DNA of 64,000 nucleotides from Pseudomonas parasichuanensis (GTDB taxonomy: Bacteria > Pseudomonadota > Gammaproteobacteria > Pseudomonadales > Pseudomonadaceae), in the NCBI RefSeq assembly GCF_021601385.1, contig NZ_BQHO01000008.1, forward strand, positions 141,855-205,854, in the 5' to 3' direction. How positions within the stretch are numbered: the first letter of the stretch is position 1; each line of letters starts with the position of its first letter. Under the pieces are notes generated by a model. The model made no database searches, was not told the DNA's origin, and was given only the letters and a program-made list of their open reading frames with translations. The position numbers and the translations under genes are program-made. Below are positions 61,572-64,000 of this stretch, one piece after another.

Positions 61572-63995
61572 TCACTGACCGCGCAGGTCTTCGAAGAAGG
61601 CCTGCCGCCCCTGTACCTGGCTCGACGCGCGCGGCTGATTCACGGCTTCGCCGTTGGGCTTTTCCACATGCCAGTAGCAGTGGCTGACTGCCCGCGTGAC
61701 GGCCACGTAGGCCAACCGCTGAACCTCTTCCTGCTGAGCGGTATCGAAGGCCTGGGCATCGCCCGGCTTGCCCAGCCCCGCCAGGCGGTACACCTGGTTC
61801 TTGTAGGGCGAGCTGGTCAGGTATTGGCAGTCGCCGAGCATGAACACCGCGTCGGCCTGTAAGCCCTTGGCGCTGTGGTAGGTCAGTTGCTTGAGCCTGC
61901 GCTGCCCGGAAGGCAAGCTAGAATCTACTTTAAGTACAGAAGCTAAATGCTGCTCAATCAATAACTTATCGCTACTTTTTCGAAACAGCATCATCACTGT
62001 TTCACCCTGCTCATAGTGTTCGATCAAGGTCTGCGCCAGCGCGGCCTCGTCACGTTCGAACACCCGTACGGGCGCCAATGGCAGCACGGCCGCCTGCCCG
62101 CTGGCCTTGGCTTTCTTGCCGCTTATGGTCGGCGTGCCCTTCACCAGGTGCTCGGCGGCGTCGATGATGTGCTGCTGGCTGCGGTAGTTCTCCACCAACA
62201 TTACCCGGGTGTTGGCAGGTGATGGGAAGACCTTGGTGAACTCCATGAAGTACTTGGGCGAACTGCCCCGCCAGCCGTAGATCGACTGCCAGTCGTCCCC
62301 CACGCACATCAGCGACGAATGCTGCGCCACCCGGCCAGGGTTCATGGCGGGCCCACGGCGGCGGATTTCCGCAAGGCAGGCGCGCAGCCAACTGACAATC
62401 TGCGGCGAGACATCCTGAAACTCGTCGATCATCAGATGTGCCAGCGGCCGCAGCAAAGGGTCGGGCAACAGCTGCAGGTTTTCCGGGTTGTTCTCGCCGA
62501 ACAGGGCGAACATGCGGTTGTAGGTCATCACCGGCGGTGACTGGGCCATCAGCTGGGTTTCAAAAGCTTTCCAGAACAGGGCCAGCGCCTCGAAGAACGG
62601 GCCATCGCTATCACCGGGCGGGAAACTCATGGCGGCCACTGCGGCGCTCACGTCGAGGCCAAGGTTCTCGATGAAACTGGCCGCAGTGACGAAGGCGTCG
62701 AGCAGCGGCGCCGGTGCCAGCTCACCCTTGACCTTGTATTCAAAGCCAGGGCCGGCCACGGCATCCCCTGCCAACGAGGCCGCCAGGCGCCTGGCCGATG
62801 CATAGTTGTTCAGCCAGATCACCGGTTTGTCGCTGAACGCCTGGAACAGCGTGCGCTTGACCGCCCACTCCGCACGCACCGCAAGCTTGGCGCCTGGGCG
62901 CTGGTACTGGGCGCTTTCGCTGGGGTCGAAGCCCAGTACCACCCAGGCGTCCAGCCCCTCGAGGCGACCGTGTACGTGGAAACGGCTGCCACGGATCTGC
63001 ACTGTGTCGCGGCACGGCTCGATGCCTTTGATCGGCCAGGCGCCGGCCGCGAACCACAGGTCCTCGATCACGTCGCACAATTCTTCGTCGCGTTGTGCGG
63101 CCAGCTGGGTAACCTGAACGCGCTTCTGCACATCCGGGTGATCCGGGTCCAGTGGCTTGAGCAGCAGCGCCTCCTGGCGCAGTTGGCCGACCAAGGCAGC
63201 GAAACGTGGGCTCTCTGCCAGCAGGTCCCGATAGGACAGGTTCAGTTGCTGACGCTGGGCGTCATTCAGGCGCAGGTCGAAGGGGTTGCTGTCGGCATTC
63301 GCCTCCCCGCCAGCAGGCATCTCGTTGCCGAGGGTTTCGAAGGCACGTACCTGAGAAAACCCCGGCAGGCTGCGCACCAGCGGCAGGATGCGCGAGTGGA
63401 AGGTGCGTACCAGCTCACGGCCCTGGGCCGGCGACAGCTCGATCTGCCACAGCGCGAACACCTGCAGCAGGCGCTGGATGAAATCCTTGCGCGACTCACG
63501 GGTGAAGGTCACCACGGTCATGGCGTCGAGCTCGAAGCCCAGGTAATGGCGCAGCAACAGGATGCGCAGCACCAGCGAGGTCGACTTGCCGGCACCGGCA
63601 CCGGCCACCACGCAGGTCGACGGCGTGTCGCTGAGGATCAGCTTCCACTGCGCGGCGCTGGGCTGTGCCTCGGCCGGCAGGCGTTGGGCCACGTCAGCCC
63701 TGAAGCGTTTTTTCAGCTCGGCGGTCAGTGGCAGGCGCCAGTCGTCGAACAGCTTGTCGTCCTGGCCGGGCACCGCAGCGGTGTCCGGGCGCATATCGCG
63801 AATCACCAGGACCTGACGCCCCGCTTCGTAGCCGTCCGAACGCCCACGCTCGTAGCCGTCACGCAAACCGTCGGCATGGCCGGTGCGCTGGCCGGTGGCA
63901 TGGCCAAGGAACCACGAATCGCGGTGCTGCGCCTGCAGGCGGCTGAGGCCCCGGCCAAGCAGGCGCAGCACCGCGATTCGTGGTTCCTTGGCCAT
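61572..63995 (-). CDS. UvrD/Rep-family DNA helicase with Gly-rich N-terminal extension
   Basis: 807 residues. Superfamily 1 motifs are intact: Walker A VAGAGAGKSTSL (about 129-140), VVTFTRES (Ia), MIDEFQDVSPQ (II, DEFQ), VGDDWQSIYGWRGSSPKYF (III), TYHSAKGLQADAVF (V) and LAYVAVTRAVSHCYW (VI). The N-terminal 60 residues contain a GxxxG ladder (GHATGQRTGHADGLRDG, then YERGRSDGYEAG), unusual for UvrD. The first 34 codons lie in a perfect inverted repeat that reaches the last base of the window, so the N-terminus is uncertain. It is convergent with the NEL effector gene (4-nt gap). Confidence 0.9.
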   Translation of the reverse strand: MAKEPRIAVLRLLGRGLSRLQAQHRDSWFLGHATGQRTGHADGLRDGYERGRSDGYEAGRQVLVIRDMRPDTAAVPGQDDKLFDDWRLPLTAELKKRFRADVAQRLPAEAQPSAAQWKLILSDTPSTCVVAGAGAGKSTSLVLRILLLRHYLGFELDAMTVVTFTRESRKDFIQRLLQVFALWQIELSPAQGRELVRTFHSRILPLVRSLPGFSQVRAFETLGNEMPAGGEANADSNPFDLRLNDAQRQQLNLSYRDLLAESPRFAALVGQLRQEALLLKPLDPDHPDVQKRVQVTQLAAQRDEELCDVIEDLWFAAGAWPIKGIEPCRDTVQIRGSRFHVHGRLEGLDAWVVLGFDPSESAQYQRPGAKLAVRAEWAVKRTLFQAFSDKPVIWLNNYASARRLAASLAGDAVAGPGFEYKVKGELAPAPLLDAFVTAASFIENLGLDVSAAVAAMSFPPGDSDGPFFEALALFWKAFETQLMAQSPPVMTYNRMFALFGENNPENLQLLPDPLLRPLAHLMIDEFQDVSPQIVSWLRACLAEIRRRGPAMNPGRVAQHSSLMCVGDDWQSIYGWRGSSPKYFMEFTKVFPSPANTRVMLVENYRSQQHIIDAAEHLVKGTPTISGKKAKASGQAAVLPLAPVRVFERDEAALAQTLIEHYEQGETVMMLFRKSSDKLLIEQHLASVLKVDSSLPSGQRRLKQLTYHSAKGLQADAVFMLGDCQYLTSSPYKNQVYRLAGLGKPGDAQAFDTAQQEEVQRLAYVAVTRAVSHCYWHVEKPNGEAVNQPRASSQVQGRQAFFEDLRGQ

Positions 63996-64000
63996 GCCAC
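63895..64000. repeat. Perfect 42-bp inverted repeat at the right window edge
   Basis: Bases 63895-63936 are exactly complementary to 63959-64000 (42 bp, no mismatch), with a 22-nt loop. The right arm holds the ATG of the helicase gene and ends on the last base, so the true repeat may be longer. The pairing makes codons 1-13 (MAKEPRIAVLRLL) the reverse complement of codons 21-34 (LQAQHRDSWFLGHA). Confidence 0.9.

Overview
The window is GC-rich and densely coded. Codon usage, REP-type palindromes, sdaA/sdaC order and the exopolysaccharide (EPS) gene set suggest a Pseudomonas of the P. putida group (P. putida / entomophila / mosselii-like). This is inferred from remembered gene families; no database search was possible. 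I saw no rRNA, tRNA, CRISPR array, insertion sequence or prophage.

Layout. (1) 1-870: two tandem DUF1842-type small proteins ending in a strong terminator. (2) 865-4895: serine transporter sdaC, L-serine dehydratase sdaA, and a divergent LysR regulator, with an inverted REP pair between the first two. (3) 4896-7057: two unrecognised proteins, each preceded by the same 12-bp motif, and a convergent winged-helix/TolB-like regulator. (4) 7223-34256: a large Wzx/Wzy-type EPS locus resembling the P. putida Pea cluster. It holds the priming transferase, TagA-type, GT2, GT4 and GT61 glycosyltransferases, a DUF535-GT4 fusion, two left-handed beta-helix acetyltransferases, a GMC oxidoreductase with a Tat-leader mini-protein, flippase, polymerase, secreted glycosidase, galE, a BY-kinase, chain-length protein, EpsL-like barrel and export protein. 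A 58-codon gene for a PEP-CTERM-like micropeptide lies upstream of the export gene. (5) 34583-38428: a very large LRR/dermonecrotic-toxin-like protein. (6) 38450-44365: a GGDEF-EAL protein, a GapN-like dehydrogenase, a VOC protein and a conserved unknown. (7) 44752-50312: a curlin-repeat operon behind a near-consensus sigma-54 promoter, encoding two large paralogous secreted proteins, a CsgB-like protein and a giant CsgA-like protein, with no csgE/F/G nearby. (8) 50426-56367: housekeeping and accessory genes (alkB, two VOC proteins, an MHS-type transporter, two alpha/beta hydrolases). (9) 56600-61567: a second LRR giant that carries a NEL-type E3 ubiquitin ligase domain with the CxD cysteine. 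(10) 61572-63995: a UvrD-like helicase whose 5' end lies in a perfect 42-bp inverted repeat reaching the last base of the window.

Functionally the window is about the cell surface and hosts: an EPS, a curlin-repeat fibre operon under likely RpoN control, a c-di-GMP enzyme, and two large toxin/effector-like proteins. The best candidates for something undescribed are the curlin operon with its two partner proteins (44682-50312), the PEP-CTERM-like micropeptide in an EPS locus without an exosortase (31351-31527), and the DUF535-glycosyltransferase fusion (12263-15229).
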